From Janthinobacterium lividum (GTDB taxonomy: Bacteria > Pseudomonadota > Gammaproteobacteria > Burkholderiales > Burkholderiaceae_D), in NCBI RefSeq assembly GCF_011601275.1, contig NZ_JAAOLY010000005.1, positions 124,001-188,000 of the forward strand: a stretch of DNA of 64,000 nt. The letters run 5' to 3'. Under the pieces are notes generated by a model. It saw only the letters and a program-made list of their open reading frames with translations. It was not told the DNA's origin and searched no databases. The first letter of the stretch is position 1. Each line of letters starts with the position of its first letter. Of the stretch, positions 17,735 through 26,688 are shown piece after piece. The translations under genes and the position numbers were made by a program.

Positions 17735-18567
17735 CTTCCTTCACTATCGCCTTGCCGCGCGCCACTGCGCCAACGCGTGCGGCTTCTGTTCCCTGGCTGC
17801 GGCGCTTCGTGCGCTCGCCCTGGTCCGTGTGGGCGTCGCCGCTCGTCTTGCTGCTGCTGTGGACGGCCGCCACCACGTTCGAATGGATGCCTGCGCACAT
17901 CTTGATGTCGCCATGGCAAGTGCTGCTGACGGCCCGCGACCTGGCGGAAAGTGGCGAACTGGGCCAGCACCTGGGCATCAGCCTGTTCCGTCTGCTGGCC
18001 GGTTTCGGCCTGGGCGCCAGCGCGGGCCTGGCCTTTGGCGTCGTGCTGGGCCTGTCGCCTGGCTTGCGCAGCTATGTCGACCCCACGTTCAATGTCTTGC
18101 GCCAGCTGCCGACCGTGGCCCTGATCCCCCTGTTTATCTTGCTGTTCGGTATAGGTGAGAGTTTCAAGGTGTTTATCGTGGCCAAGGCCAGCTTCTTTAT
18201 CGTCGCGCTGGCCGTGCATGACGCCATCCGCAACTTGTCGCAGCGCTACTTTGAGGTGGCGCAAGTGTATTGCTTCTCGCGCTGGCAGCGCATCCGCCTG
18301 ATCGTCTTGCCCGCCATCGTGCCGGCCGCGCTGACGGGCATGCGCATCGCCCTGTCGCGCTCGTGGATGGTGCTGGTGGGGGCGGAATTGCTGGCCGCCG
18401 ACAGCGGCCTGGGCCAGATGATGGAAATGGGTCGGCAAATGTTCCGCCTCGACGTGGTGATGGTGGGCGTGGTGCTGACGGGCGTGATCGGCTTTGGCCT
18501 GGACCGGCTTTGCCACGCGCTGGAAGCGCGGCTGATGCGCTGGAAGCGTAGCGGGGAGTTCAAATGA
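17731..18567 (+). CDS. SsuC-like ABC transporter permease 1
   Basis: A 278-residue inner-membrane permease of the binding-protein-dependent type. It has about six hydrophobic segments and the cytoplasmic EAA-like loop (FEVAQVYCFSRWQRIRLIVLPAIVP, split across the loop) that docks the ATPase. The sequence resembles SsuC/TauC. ATG 17731 overlaps the binding-protein stop; the reading frame open from 17368 is antisense-like read-through inside that gene. It overlaps the second permease by 4 bases, so the two probably form a heterodimeric channel. Confidence 0.92.
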   Translation: MTSFTIALPRATAPTRAASVPWLRRFVRSPWSVWASPLVLLLLWTAATTFEWMPAHILMSPWQVLLTARDLAESGELGQHLGISLFRLLAGFGLGASAGLAFGVVLGLSPGLRSYVDPTFNVLRQLPTVALIPLFILLFGIGESFKVFIVAKASFFIVALAVHDAIRNLSQRYFEVAQVYCFSRWQRIRLIVLPAIVPAALTGMRIALSRSWMVLVGAELLAADSGLGQMMEMGRQMFRLDVVMVGVVLTGVIGFGLDRLCHALEARLMRWKRSGEFK

Positions 18568-19328
18568 AGCAACGGATAATACTCATTATCAAGGGCGCGC
18601 TGTTGCCGCTGGCCTTGCTGGGTGCCTGGCAATGGGCTTCCGGCCAAGGCGCGGCGGCCGCCTACATCTTCGTGTCGCTGGGCGACCTGGCGCACAGCTT
18701 GCGCGACCTGGTCTTGACGGGCGAACTGTGGGTGCATCTGCGCGCCAGCCTGGGCAGGACATTGGCCGGCTTGCTGCTGGGCGGCAGCGCCGGCATCGTC
18801 ACGGGGGCGCTGATGGCGCAGTCGCCGCTGGCGGACAGGCTCATCGGGCCGTTGTTCCACAGCATCCGCCAAGTTCCCTTGCTGGGCCTGATTCCCTTGC
18901 TGGGCTTGTGGGTGGGCAATGGCGACGGCGCCAAGCTGCTGGTGATCGCTATCGCCGCCTTTTATCCAACCGTGCTCAACACCTATGCGGGCATGCGCCA
19001 GGTGGAGGGGCGCTTGCGCGAGGTGGGGCAGGTGCTGACCCTGACGCGCACGCAGACCCTGCGCCAGATTCTGTTGCCGAGCGCCATGCCGACCATCGCC
19101 ACGGGCGTCACGCATGCGCTGGCGTTCGCCTGGCTCGCTTGCCTGGGCGGCGAACTGCTGTTTTCGGCTGGCCCCGGCATGGGTTCATTGCTGCTCAACG
19201 GCGAAGTGTCGGGCCGCATGGACGTCGTCTTGCTGGCCGTGCTCGTGATCGCCTTGCTGGCACAGGCGATGAACGTGGCGTTTGCGCGGCTCGCGCGCCT
19301 GCTGGTGAAGGGGCGCAGCAGTGAGTGA
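18564..19328 (+). CDS. SsuC-like ABC transporter permease 2
   Basis: A 254-residue inner-membrane permease with a similar topology to its upstream neighbour. The EAA-type loop reads LREVGQVLTLTRTQTLRQI followed by LLPSAMPTI. It starts at an ATGA overlap with permease 1 and ends 8 bases inside the next gene, so expression should be tightly coupled. SsuC normally works as a homodimer, and a pair of distinct permeases served by one ATPase is less usual for sulfonate uptake. Confidence 0.9.
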   Translation: MKQRIILIIKGALLPLALLGAWQWASGQGAAAAYIFVSLGDLAHSLRDLVLTGELWVHLRASLGRTLAGLLLGGSAGIVTGALMAQSPLADRLIGPLFHSIRQVPLLGLIPLLGLWVGNGDGAKLLVIAIAAFYPTVLNTYAGMRQVEGRLREVGQVLTLTRTQTLRQILLPSAMPTIATGVTHALAFAWLACLGGELLFSAGPGMGSLLLNGEVSGRMDVVLLAVLVIALLAQAMNVAFARLARLLVKGRSSE

Positions 19329-20589
19329 ATCGTTGCCATTCCAGCCAGACGCGGCCGTCAGCGCCCGCGAAGGCGAGCTGCGCGCCTTTCTGCTGCGCTT
19401 TATCGGCTTGACCTTGCTGTCGGGCGTGACCATCGGCATGAACAAGGTGCTGGCCACCTTGCTGGGCTTGCACCTGCACGTGAGCAATTTCCAGCTGGCA
19501 GCGATCAGCAGCGCGGAAACCCTGGCCATGGCGCTCGGCACCATTCCGGCTGGCTATATCTTGTCGCGCGGCAATCCCAAACATTTGTATGCGGGAGTGA
19601 GCCTGAGCCTGGCGCTGGCCTTTTGCGTGCTGCCGTGGCTGCCCGGCTGGCAATGGGTGGCCTTGCTGATGTTCTTGGTGGGCCTGTGCATCTCGCTGCG
19701 CATCGTTGCCATGAGTACGGTCTTCCTTGTGCGCTTGCCGGAACTGGGCCAGGGCAAGGCGGGCTGGTACAAGGGGACCTTGATCCTGGGCATGCAGTTT
19801 CTGGGACCCTTGTGCGGCAATTACCTGATCGCACAGCTGGGGCTGAAGGCGGGCTTTTTGATTTCCGCCCTGATGTTCGCCATCCTGGCCGTGCTGGGCT
19901 GGCAAGTGTTGCCCAGCAATACGGCGCCGCGCAAGCTGGACGGACATGCTGCCGTACCCGGCGTGGCCAGCCTGCGCGAACTGCTGCGCCTGCCTGTCGT
20001 GCGCGTGACGTACCTCTTTGAAATCCTCGCCAGCTTCACGGCGTCCAGCGTGGGCGTGTTTTCCATCTTGCTGGCCATCCGCGTGCTGCACTGGCCTGCG
20101 CATCACTCCGTCTGGCTGATGGCCGTGCAGGGACTCAGCTGCGTGCTGGTACTGCTGTTCCTCGGGCGCTTCGTGCTGGCCAGCCGCTACCGCGAGCAAC
20201 TGTATGGCGGCGCGCACCTGGCCATCATGGCCGCCTTGCTGATCCTTGGCCTGTGGCCTTCCAGCATCGCCTACCTGGCTGCCTCCGCGCTGCTGGGCCT
20301 GGGCCTGGGCGTGAATAACCTCGTCAACACGGACAATATCGCCCGCGCGCCCGTCGACAAGGCCAGGGTCTCGGCCCATTTGACCCTGTTCGGCATGGTG
20401 GGCGGCACGGCTGGCGCGCTGGCGGCGGGGCGCCTGGCCGACCTGACGGGGCTGCGTAATGTGTTCCTGATCTGGCTGGCGCCGTGGCTGGCCGCCTGGC
20501 TGGTTTTCCACGGCAGCCGCTGGCTGCGCCGGGCGCCGCCCGCCGCCATTCCTTCCCTAGCCCCACCGCAGAGAGTGCGCCATGAATGA
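19321..20589 (+). CDS. MFS transporter within the organosulfur operon
   Basis: A 422-residue membrane protein with about 12 hydrophobic segments. GTG 19321 overlaps the end of permease 2 by 8 bases, and the gene ends 8 bases inside the ATPase gene, so it sits in the middle of the ABC operon. I do not recognise the subfamily. It could export a desulfonated product, provide a second uptake route, or expel excess sulfite. Interruption of an ABC cassette by an MFS gene is unusual. Confidence 0.88.
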   Translation: MSESLPFQPDAAVSAREGELRAFLLRFIGLTLLSGVTIGMNKVLATLLGLHLHVSNFQLAAISSAETLAMALGTIPAGYILSRGNPKHLYAGVSLSLALAFCVLPWLPGWQWVALLMFLVGLCISLRIVAMSTVFLVRLPELGQGKAGWYKGTLILGMQFLGPLCGNYLIAQLGLKAGFLISALMFAILAVLGWQVLPSNTAPRKLDGHAAVPGVASLRELLRLPVVRVTYLFEILASFTASSVGVFSILLAIRVLHWPAHHSVWLMAVQGLSCVLVLLFLGRFVLASRYREQLYGGAHLAIMAALLILGLWPSSIAYLAASALLGLGLGVNNLVNTDNIARAPVDKARVSAHLTLFGMVGGTAGALAAGRLADLTGLRNVFLIWLAPWLAAWLVFHGSRWLRRAPPAAIPSLAPPQRVRHE

Positions 20590-21463
20590 TTTTGTTTCCC
20601 CATCGACCTTGCTGCCCCAGCGGCAGCACCTGAGCGGCGGCTTGCAAGTGCAGCACGTGAGCAAATCGTTTGCGCTGAAAGGCGCGCCGCTGCCCGTGCT
20701 CGACGATATTTCGCTCACCATCGCGCCGGGCGAATTCGTCGCCATCGTGGGTGCGTCCGGCTGCGGCAAGTCCACCTTGCTGCGCCTGCTGGCAGGCCTG
20801 GACACCGATTACACGGGCTTGCTGCTGCACGATGGCGTGCCGATTCGCGGCACGGATCTGCACCGGGGCCTCGTGTTCCAGGATCACCGCCTGTTCCCCT
20901 GGCTGACGGTGCAGCAGAACGTGGCCGTGGCCTTCAGCAATACCAAGGTGCCGCTGGCCGAGCGCGCGCAGCGCGTGGCGGCGGAAATCGCGCGCGTGGG
21001 CCTCGATGGCTACGCAGACGCCTATCCGCATCAGTTATCGGGCGGCATGTCGCAACGGGCAGCCATCGCCCGCGCCCTCGTCGGGCGGCCCGACGTGCTG
21101 CTGCTGGACGAGCCGCTCGGTGCGCTCGATGCGCTGACCCGCTTGCGCTTGCAGCAGGAACTGCGCCGGCTGTGGCAGGACGAGGGCATCACCATGGTGA
21201 TGGTCACGCACGACATCGATGAAGCCGTCTACCTGGCCGACCGCATCGTCGTGCTTGACGCCCGCCCGGGCAAGGTGCGCCGGGTGCAGGAGGTGCCGCT
21301 GGCCCACCCGCGCCAGCGCGGTTCGCCCGGTTTTGTGTCCATCCGCGATGGCTTGCATGCGGATTTCAGCGACCTCGACGAATCGCATGCGCCCGTGGGG
21401 CAGGAAGAACACCCCAGCAGCTTGTGGGATGGCAATGAATGGGCGCGCAGGATGGCGCTGTAG
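20582..21463 (+). CDS. SsuB-like ABC transporter ATP-binding protein
   Basis: A 293-residue ATPase that powers the two permeases. Motifs: Walker A GASGCGKS (near residue 57), Q-loop VFQDHRLFPW, signature LSGGMSQR, Walker B LLLDEPLGALD and the switch VTHDIDEA. The Q-loop and signature fit the SsuB/TauB/NrtD group. It is longer than usual for SsuB by an acidic C-terminal tail (DLDESHAPVGQEEHPSS). It is the only ATPase in the locus, so it must serve both binding proteins (16661 and 22625). Confidence 0.93.
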   Translation: MNDFVSPSTLLPQRQHLSGGLQVQHVSKSFALKGAPLPVLDDISLTIAPGEFVAIVGASGCGKSTLLRLLAGLDTDYTGLLLHDGVPIRGTDLHRGLVFQDHRLFPWLTVQQNVAVAFSNTKVPLAERAQRVAAEIARVGLDGYADAYPHQLSGGMSQRAAIARALVGRPDVLLLDEPLGALDALTRLRLQQELRRLWQDEGITMVMVTHDIDEAVYLADRIVVLDARPGKVRRVQEVPLAHPRQRGSPGFVSIRDGLHADFSDLDESHAPVGQEEHPSSLWDGNEWARRMAL

Positions 21464-21502
21464 TTTCCTTTTTGACTGGTCCACCCACTCTGGAGATACA
21501 AG

Positions 21503-22576
21503 ATGAGCAATGAAAATCAAGTAGAAAAGCAAGCGCTCGACACCCTGTGGTACACGCGCTGCCCCGTCCCAACAGGCTTGGGAATTGCCTTGCAGCAAGG
21601 CTGGCTGGAAGAAGCGTTGCGCGCCGACGGCACCAGCCTGCGCTCCTTGCGTGAATCCGACCAGGAAGCCGTGCGCGAATCGCATTTCGACCATACCTTG
21701 CAGAATTCCGTGCGTCACGGCGGCAATATTCCCGCCCTGTGGGCACGCGCGGCGGGGCGCGAGACGCGCGTGATCGGCCTGTCGTGGTCGGACGAGACGC
21801 AGCTGATCTTGACCCTGCCCGGCAGCGGCATCAAGACGGTGCGCGACTTGAAGGGGCGGCGCTTCGGCTTGCCCCTGTGGGCCAGGGCGCAGATCGATTT
21901 TGCGCGCGCGCAAGCCTTGCGGGGGCTGGAAAATGCGCTGAGCCTGGAAGGGCTGGCGGTTGCTGACGTGGAACTGGTCGATTATGTGGTCAACACGGGC
22001 CAGAGCGAAACGGCGCCTGAGCAGGGCGCGGCGACGAATCTGTTCAGCGGTGCACGGCGCGGCGGGCAAAGTCCGGAACTGCTGGGACTGCTGCGGGGCG
22101 AGGTGGACGCCATCTTCCTGAAAGGCGCCTCGGCCGCCCAGCTGGCGCAGCAATTCGGCTTGCATACGGTGATCGATACGGGCATCCATCCGGAACCCTT
22201 GATCCGCGCCAACAATGGCACGCCGCGCACCCTGAGCGTCGATGCGCACCTGCTCGACAACCATTTCAATTCCGCCGTGACCCTGGTCGACCAGGTGCTG
22301 CGGGCCGAAGCGTGGGCGCGCGGCCATGCGGACGAGACGCGGCGTTTCCTTGCGCGCGAATCGAATGCCAGTGAACACTGGGTGCAAGTGGCGTATGGCA
22401 AAGATGCGCATCTGCGCCTGGACACGGACCTGGCGGAAACGTCGGTCGCGGGTTTGCAGGATTTCAGCGACTTTTTGTTCCGCTGGAATTTCTTGCCCAG
22501 CAAGGTCGACGTGCGCGCCTGGATCGATCCCCGTCCTTTCGAGGCGGCGCTGGCGCAGACGCGCCGGGCGGCTTGA
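21503..22576 (+). CDS. DszB-like putative C-S desulfinase (paralogue 2)
   Basis: A 357-residue homologue of the protein at 14611, again with no signal peptide. The DszB-type residues are in place: Cys20 in TRCPVP, His61 in ESHFDH, Arg71 and Gly74 in VRHGGN. Both paralogues also share a NNGTPR segment in the C-terminal half. It lies between the ATPase and a second binding protein, 39 bases after the ATPase stop. ATG 21503 follows TGGAGATACAAG. A binding-protein role cannot be excluded by fold alone, but the missing signal peptide and the conserved Cys-His-Arg set favour an enzyme that removes sulfite from a sulfinate. Confidence 0.82.
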   Translation: MSNENQVEKQALDTLWYTRCPVPTGLGIALQQGWLEEALRADGTSLRSLRESDQEAVRESHFDHTLQNSVRHGGNIPALWARAAGRETRVIGLSWSDETQLILTLPGSGIKTVRDLKGRRFGLPLWARAQIDFARAQALRGLENALSLEGLAVADVELVDYVVNTGQSETAPEQGAATNLFSGARRGGQSPELLGLLRGEVDAIFLKGASAAQLAQQFGLHTVIDTGIHPEPLIRANNGTPRTLSVDAHLLDNHFNSAVTLVDQVLRAEAWARGHADETRRFLARESNASEHWVQVAYGKDAHLRLDTDLAETSVAGLQDFSDFLFRWNFLPSKVDVRAWIDPRPFEAALAQTRRAA

Positions 22577-22624
22577 GCGGGAAGCACGTCAACAGTGGCC
22601 ATGTTCGATGATGAGGAGAATGCG

Positions 22625-23689
22625 ATGCGGCGACGCACGGTGATGGGCGGGCTGGCCTTGCTGCCCCTGGCGGGACAGGCGGTGTCGGCAGTGTCGGCAG
22701 CGAAAGGGGCGGGGGCGCCGCCGGCGGCCCTGCGCATCGCCTCGACGGGTTTTTCGGAAAACGGCAAGGCGGAACTGGGCGGTATCGCTTACCGGGTGCA
22801 GCAGGAAGGCTGGCTGGCGCGCGAACTGAAGCAGCGGGGCGTGCGGCTGGAATGGCTGCCCGTCACGGGCGATACGGGCGCGACCATGAACGAAGCGTTT
22901 GCCAGCGGGCGCATCGACATGGCCGCGTATGGCGACTTGCCGTCCGTCATCCTCAACGCGGGCGGCGTGCGCACGCAGGTGATCGTGCCGGCGGGGCGGG
23001 GCACGGACCAGTTCCTGCTGGTGCCCACCAGTTCGCGCGCCACGTCGCTGGCTGACCTGAAGGGCAAGCGCATCAGCGTGCACCGGGGCCGGCCGTGGGA
23101 ACTGGGCTTGCGCCAGCTGATCGCCGACCAGCGCATGTCGCCCACGGATTTTCGCTTGATTAACATGGATTTGAAACCGGGCACGGCCGCGCTGGCCACG
23201 GGTGCCGTCGATGCCTTGTTCATGATCAATGGCTATCCGCTGGAAGACAAGGGCATCGGCCGCATCATCTGGTCCAGCAAGGGGCTGCCGGAACGCAAGA
23301 TGCGCGCGGAACTATGGGCGCGGCGCGACTTTACGCAAGCCCATCCCGACATCGCCGAACTGGTGGCCACGGCCTGGCTGCGGGCCCAGCACTGGGCGGC
23401 GCTCGATGGCAACCGCGAAGCGATCATCAAGGATGGCACGCGCAACGGCACGCCCGACAGTGTGGTGCGGCGCAGCTATGACGATCCGGGCTTGCAGTGG
23501 AAAGAGCGCTGGTCGCCCCTGTACGACGACGCCGTGTACCGCCATTACCGCCGGGTGCTGGCGTTTGCGCAGGAACAAAAGCTGATCCGCCAGCCTTTGA
23601 CGGCGGAAGAATTGCTGGAACCGCGTTTTGTCGCGGCAGGCCTGAAAAAGCTGGGCCTGGCCAATTACTGGGAGCCGGCCAAGGTGTAG
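22625..23689 (+). CDS. SsuA-like ABC transporter substrate-binding protein 2
   Basis: A 354-residue binding protein related to the one at 16661. It shares blocks such as AAYGDLPSVILNAGG and LKGKRISVHRGRPWE. The N-terminus MRRRTVMGGLALLPLAG starts with a run of arginines and a hydrophobic core, giving a signal peptide, possibly Tat-type because of the RRRT sequence. ATG 22625 is chosen over 22595 (GTG) and 22601 because GAGGAG ends 7 bases upstream. It is the last gene of the sigma-54 operon. Two binding proteins with one ATPase suggest transport of two related sulfur compounds. Confidence 0.9.
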   Translation: MRRRTVMGGLALLPLAGQAVSAVSAAKGAGAPPAALRIASTGFSENGKAELGGIAYRVQQEGWLARELKQRGVRLEWLPVTGDTGATMNEAFASGRIDMAAYGDLPSVILNAGGVRTQVIVPAGRGTDQFLLVPTSSRATSLADLKGKRISVHRGRPWELGLRQLIADQRMSPTDFRLINMDLKPGTAALATGAVDALFMINGYPLEDKGIGRIIWSSKGLPERKMRAELWARRDFTQAHPDIAELVATAWLRAQHWAALDGNREAIIKDGTRNGTPDSVVRRSYDDPGLQWKERWSPLYDDAVYRHYRRVLAFAQEQKLIRQPLTAEELLEPRFVAAGLKKLGLANYWEPAKV

Positions 23690-23711
23690 TTCTGAAAGAT
23701 GGGCGCGTGGC

Positions 23712-23834
23712 TCAGTGCGGTAGGCACACGCGTCCCGCCACATTGGTGACATCGTCGCCCGCATGTGCGCGCAGTTGCAGCAGCATCAGGGCCACGCCCA
23801 GCATCAGCGCCGCGGCGCAGAGTTTCTTGTGCAT
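23712..23834 (-). CDS. Small 40-residue secreted or anchored peptide
   Basis: A short gene on the minus strand. It encodes 40 residues: a basic MHKK start, a hydrophobic segment (about residues 5-20), RAHAGDD as a possible cleavage or exit point, and a short tail ending CLPH. ACAGGAAAGACG directly before ATG 23834 is a good ribosome-binding site, which is the main reason to believe it is real. It lies convergent to the second binding protein and divergent from the deacetylase/caspase fusion. Function unknown; I do not recognise the family. Confidence 0.6.
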   Translation of the reverse strand: MHKKLCAAALMLGVALMLLQLRAHAGDDVTNVAGRVCLPH

Positions 23835-23994
23835 CGTCTTTCCTGTTCGTACGTTCGATGGAGGTTTGCCAGCATATTATTGCCCAAATTCAGCGTGCGG
23901 ATGAGTAAATTGCCAAGTGTGCTCTACAATTATGCATCTGCGCATCCGCGCCATCTGAATTCTATGCATAGTATGTGAAGGGAATGACAAGCCT

Positions 23995-26688
23995 GTGACT
24001 TCCAAGCCGATCAAGATCGCCGCCACCGTTGTCGTGGCTCTCGCCGCTGGGGCCGGCATTTATACGTACACCCGCCCGGCCGTCACGGCCACGCCCGGCG
24101 CACCCGCATCGGGCAGCCCGGCCGCCGCGCCCCAATCGACCGTCGATACTGCCGCCGTGGCCAGCCAGTTCCGCGACTTGCTGGGCAATTTCCGCAAGAT
24201 CATCGTGCTGCTGGCCGACGAGCAAAGCTTGCCCGAAGGCGCGCGCGACGAAGCCCGTAAAGTGGGGCAGGCGCTGTTCCATGACAACCAGGAACGCATC
24301 GCCAGACTCGATCTTGCGCTTGACCAATTGACGGCGCCCACCAATCCGGGCCGCTTCGAGGCGCTCGACAGCCTGCTGACGTATATCGAATCCGATCCCG
24401 GCCTGTACGACGCGGACCGCCTGGCTTTCCGCGAACTGCTGCAAAGCATGCTGGCTGACGTGGCCAAGGATTCCTCCTTGCCGGCGATCAAGCTGCACAA
24501 ACGCATTTCCGAAGACCTGGACGCGCTGGGCGAGATCGAGCGCAATTACGAGAAGGAAATCCGGCAAATCTTCGGCAACCTCGGCCAGCGCGCCATCGAA
24601 CTCAAGCGCGAGCGGTGGGACGATTATGTGGCGCAGCTGAAAAAACTCTACAGCCGCGAACAGATTTTGAAAGAAAACGGCATCGTCGTGCCGTATGCGG
24701 TGCCGCCGGCAGGTTCTGTGCCCGAAGCCCAGCCCGCGCCAAAGAAAGACGAGGCGGAGATCTTCGGCCTGGGCTTGCCGAAGAAGACCATCGTGCTGAC
24801 CTTTGACGACGGCCCGCATCGCCGCTACACGGAAGAAATCAGCGCCATCCTGAAACAATATGGCGTGCCGGCCGTTTTCTTCAACGTGGGCCGCAATCTC
24901 GGTTCGCTCGATGCGGAAGGCCACGCCAAGCTGAACGCGGGCGCGGAAGTGAGCCGCAAGCTGATGAAAGAGGGCTATGCCGTGGGCAACCACAGTTTCA
25001 GCCACGCACAATTGTCGAAACAGACGGGCGACAAGCTGAAGGGCGAAATCCTCGGCACCGACACTTTATTAAAGGCCATCAGCCCCGAGCGGGCCGCGCT
25101 GTTCCGCTTTCCGTACGGCGCGCGCAACAGCGAAGGCATGGCCGCGCTGGCCGATGCGCATCTGAAATCCGTGATGTGGAATATCGATTCGCTGGACTGG
25201 GCCGACCCCGTGCCTAGTTCCATCACGAACCGGGTGCTGGCGTCCGTCGACAAGGCGGGGCGCGGCATCATTTTGTTCCACGACATCCACGAACGCACGG
25301 TGAAAGCCTTGCCGGCCGTGCTCGACAAGCTGATCGCCGAAGGCTATCAATTCGCGGGCTGGGATGGCACAAGCTTCCAGGTGGCAAAAAGCTCGGCGCC
25401 CGCGCCGGAAAAGGTGCCCGTGACCACCGGTTACGCCAATTCCTGGGCCGTGGTGATCGGCATCGACGATTATGCGAAGTGGCCGAAATTGCAATATGCG
25501 GTGCGCGACGCGCAAGGCATCCGCGAAACCCTGATTGAAAAGTTTGCGTTTGCCCCCGAGCGCGTCGTGACCCTGAAAAATGGCGAAGCGACGCGCAACA
25601 ATATCCTGGCCGCCTTCCACGACAAGCTGGCCCATGGCGGCGTGCAAAAGAATGACCGCATCTTCGTCTTCTTCGCCGGCCACGGCGCCACGCGCAAGCT
25701 CAGTTCCGGGCGCGACCTCGGCTACATCGTGCCCGTCGATTCCGACCCGGCGCAGTTCGCCACGGATGCGATTCCGATGACGGAAATCCAGAATATCGCG
25801 GAATCCCTGACGGCCAAGCACGCGTTCTTCGTCATGGACGCGTGCTATAGCGGCCTGGGCCTGACGCGCGGCGCCGGTTCCAGTTCCTTCCTGCGCGACA
25901 ACGCCAAGCGCATCGGCCGGCAAATGCTGACGGCCGGCGGCGGCGACCAGCTGGTGGCCGATGGCGGCCCGAACGGCCACTCCGTGTTCACGTGGACCCT
26001 GCTGCAGGGCCTGGCGGGCAAGGGCGACCTCAACGGCGACGGCCTGATCACGGCCACGGAACTGGCGGCCTACGTGGCGCCGGCCGTGTCCAGTGTATCG
26101 AACCAGACGCCCGCGTTCGGCAGCCTGCCCGGTTCGGAAGGGGGCGATTTCGTCTTTGAATTGCCGGGCGAAACGGAATTCCTCAGCCCGAACACGACGC
26201 AGCTGTCGACGGAAGCCATTGCCCTGAATAGCAAGCTCGACGCCAAACCGGCAGCGGCCAGCGTGACGGTCAAGGATTTGCAGGGCGGCGAACAGAAGAT
26301 CGTCACGCCAGGCGCCGTGCCAAGCTCGACGCGCCAGCTGGCGCAGCGGGCCAACGACCGCGGTTTGCAGCTGTACAAGGAGAAACAGTATGCGGCGGCG
26401 GAAGCGCAATTTACGGAAGCGCTGAAATTGCGCCCCGACTTCGCGCTGGCGGCGAATAACCTGGGCTTTGTTTTCTACAAGCAGGAAAAATACCGCGAAG
26501 CGGCCCGCTGGTTTGAAAACACGGTCAGGATGGACCCGTCGCGCGCCATCGCCTATCTGAATCTGGGCGATGCCTATGCCAAGGCCGGCGATGCGGCCAA
26601 GGCGAAAGCCGCCTATAAAACCTATCTGGAACTGGCGCCGACGGCCTCGACGGCCCCGGCCGTACGGCAAAAGATGGAGAAGCTGTAG
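23995..26688 (+). CDS. Polysaccharide deacetylase / caspase-like / TPR fusion protein
   Basis: An 897-residue, probably envelope-exposed, multidomain protein. Order: N-terminal hydrophobic segment (residues 7-25) then a Pro/Ala linker; a helical region to ~230; a NodB-type deacetylase domain (LTFDDGPH at 268-275, then GNHSFSH and FRFPYGAR); a caspase-like C14 domain from ~480 with its catalytic pair, His563 in FAGHG and Cys617 in DACYSG; an EF-hand-like DLNGDGLITATE; and C-terminal TPRs from ~780. Deacetylases trim acetyl groups from cell-wall or exopolysaccharide sugars, and caspase-like domains cut after basic or acidic residues. GTG 23995 is the likely start, with GAAGGGA upstream. Joining both enzymes in one chain is unusual. 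Confidence 0.9.
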   Translation: MTSKPIKIAATVVVALAAGAGIYTYTRPAVTATPGAPASGSPAAAPQSTVDTAAVASQFRDLLGNFRKIIVLLADEQSLPEGARDEARKVGQALFHDNQERIARLDLALDQLTAPTNPGRFEALDSLLTYIESDPGLYDADRLAFRELLQSMLADVAKDSSLPAIKLHKRISEDLDALGEIERNYEKEIRQIFGNLGQRAIELKRERWDDYVAQLKKLYSREQILKENGIVVPYAVPPAGSVPEAQPAPKKDEAEIFGLGLPKKTIVLTFDDGPHRRYTEEISAILKQYGVPAVFFNVGRNLGSLDAEGHAKLNAGAEVSRKLMKEGYAVGNHSFSHAQLSKQTGDKLKGEILGTDTLLKAISPERAALFRFPYGARNSEGMAALADAHLKSVMWNIDSLDWADPVPSSITNRVLASVDKAGRGIILFHDIHERTVKALPAVLDKLIAEGYQFAGWDGTSFQVAKSSAPAPEKVPVTTGYANSWAVVIGIDDYAKWPKLQYAVRDAQGIRETLIEKFAFAPERVVTLKNGEATRNNILAAFHDKLAHGGVQKNDRIFVFFAGHGATRKLSSGRDLGYIVPVDSDPAQFATDAIPMTEIQNIAESLTAKHAFFVMDACYSGLGLTRGAGSSSFLRDNAKRIGRQMLTAGGGDQLVADGGPNGHSVFTWTLLQGLAGKGDLNGDGLITATELAAYVAPAVSSVSNQTPAFGSLPGSEGGDFVFELPGETEFLSPNTTQLSTEAIALNSKLDAKPAAASVTVKDLQGGEQKIVTPGAVPSSTRQLAQRANDRGLQLYKEKQYAAAEAQFTEALKLRPDFALAANNLGFVFYKQEKYREAARWFENTVRMDPSRAIAYLNLGDAYAKAGDAAKAKAAYKTYLELAPTASTAPAVRQKMEKL

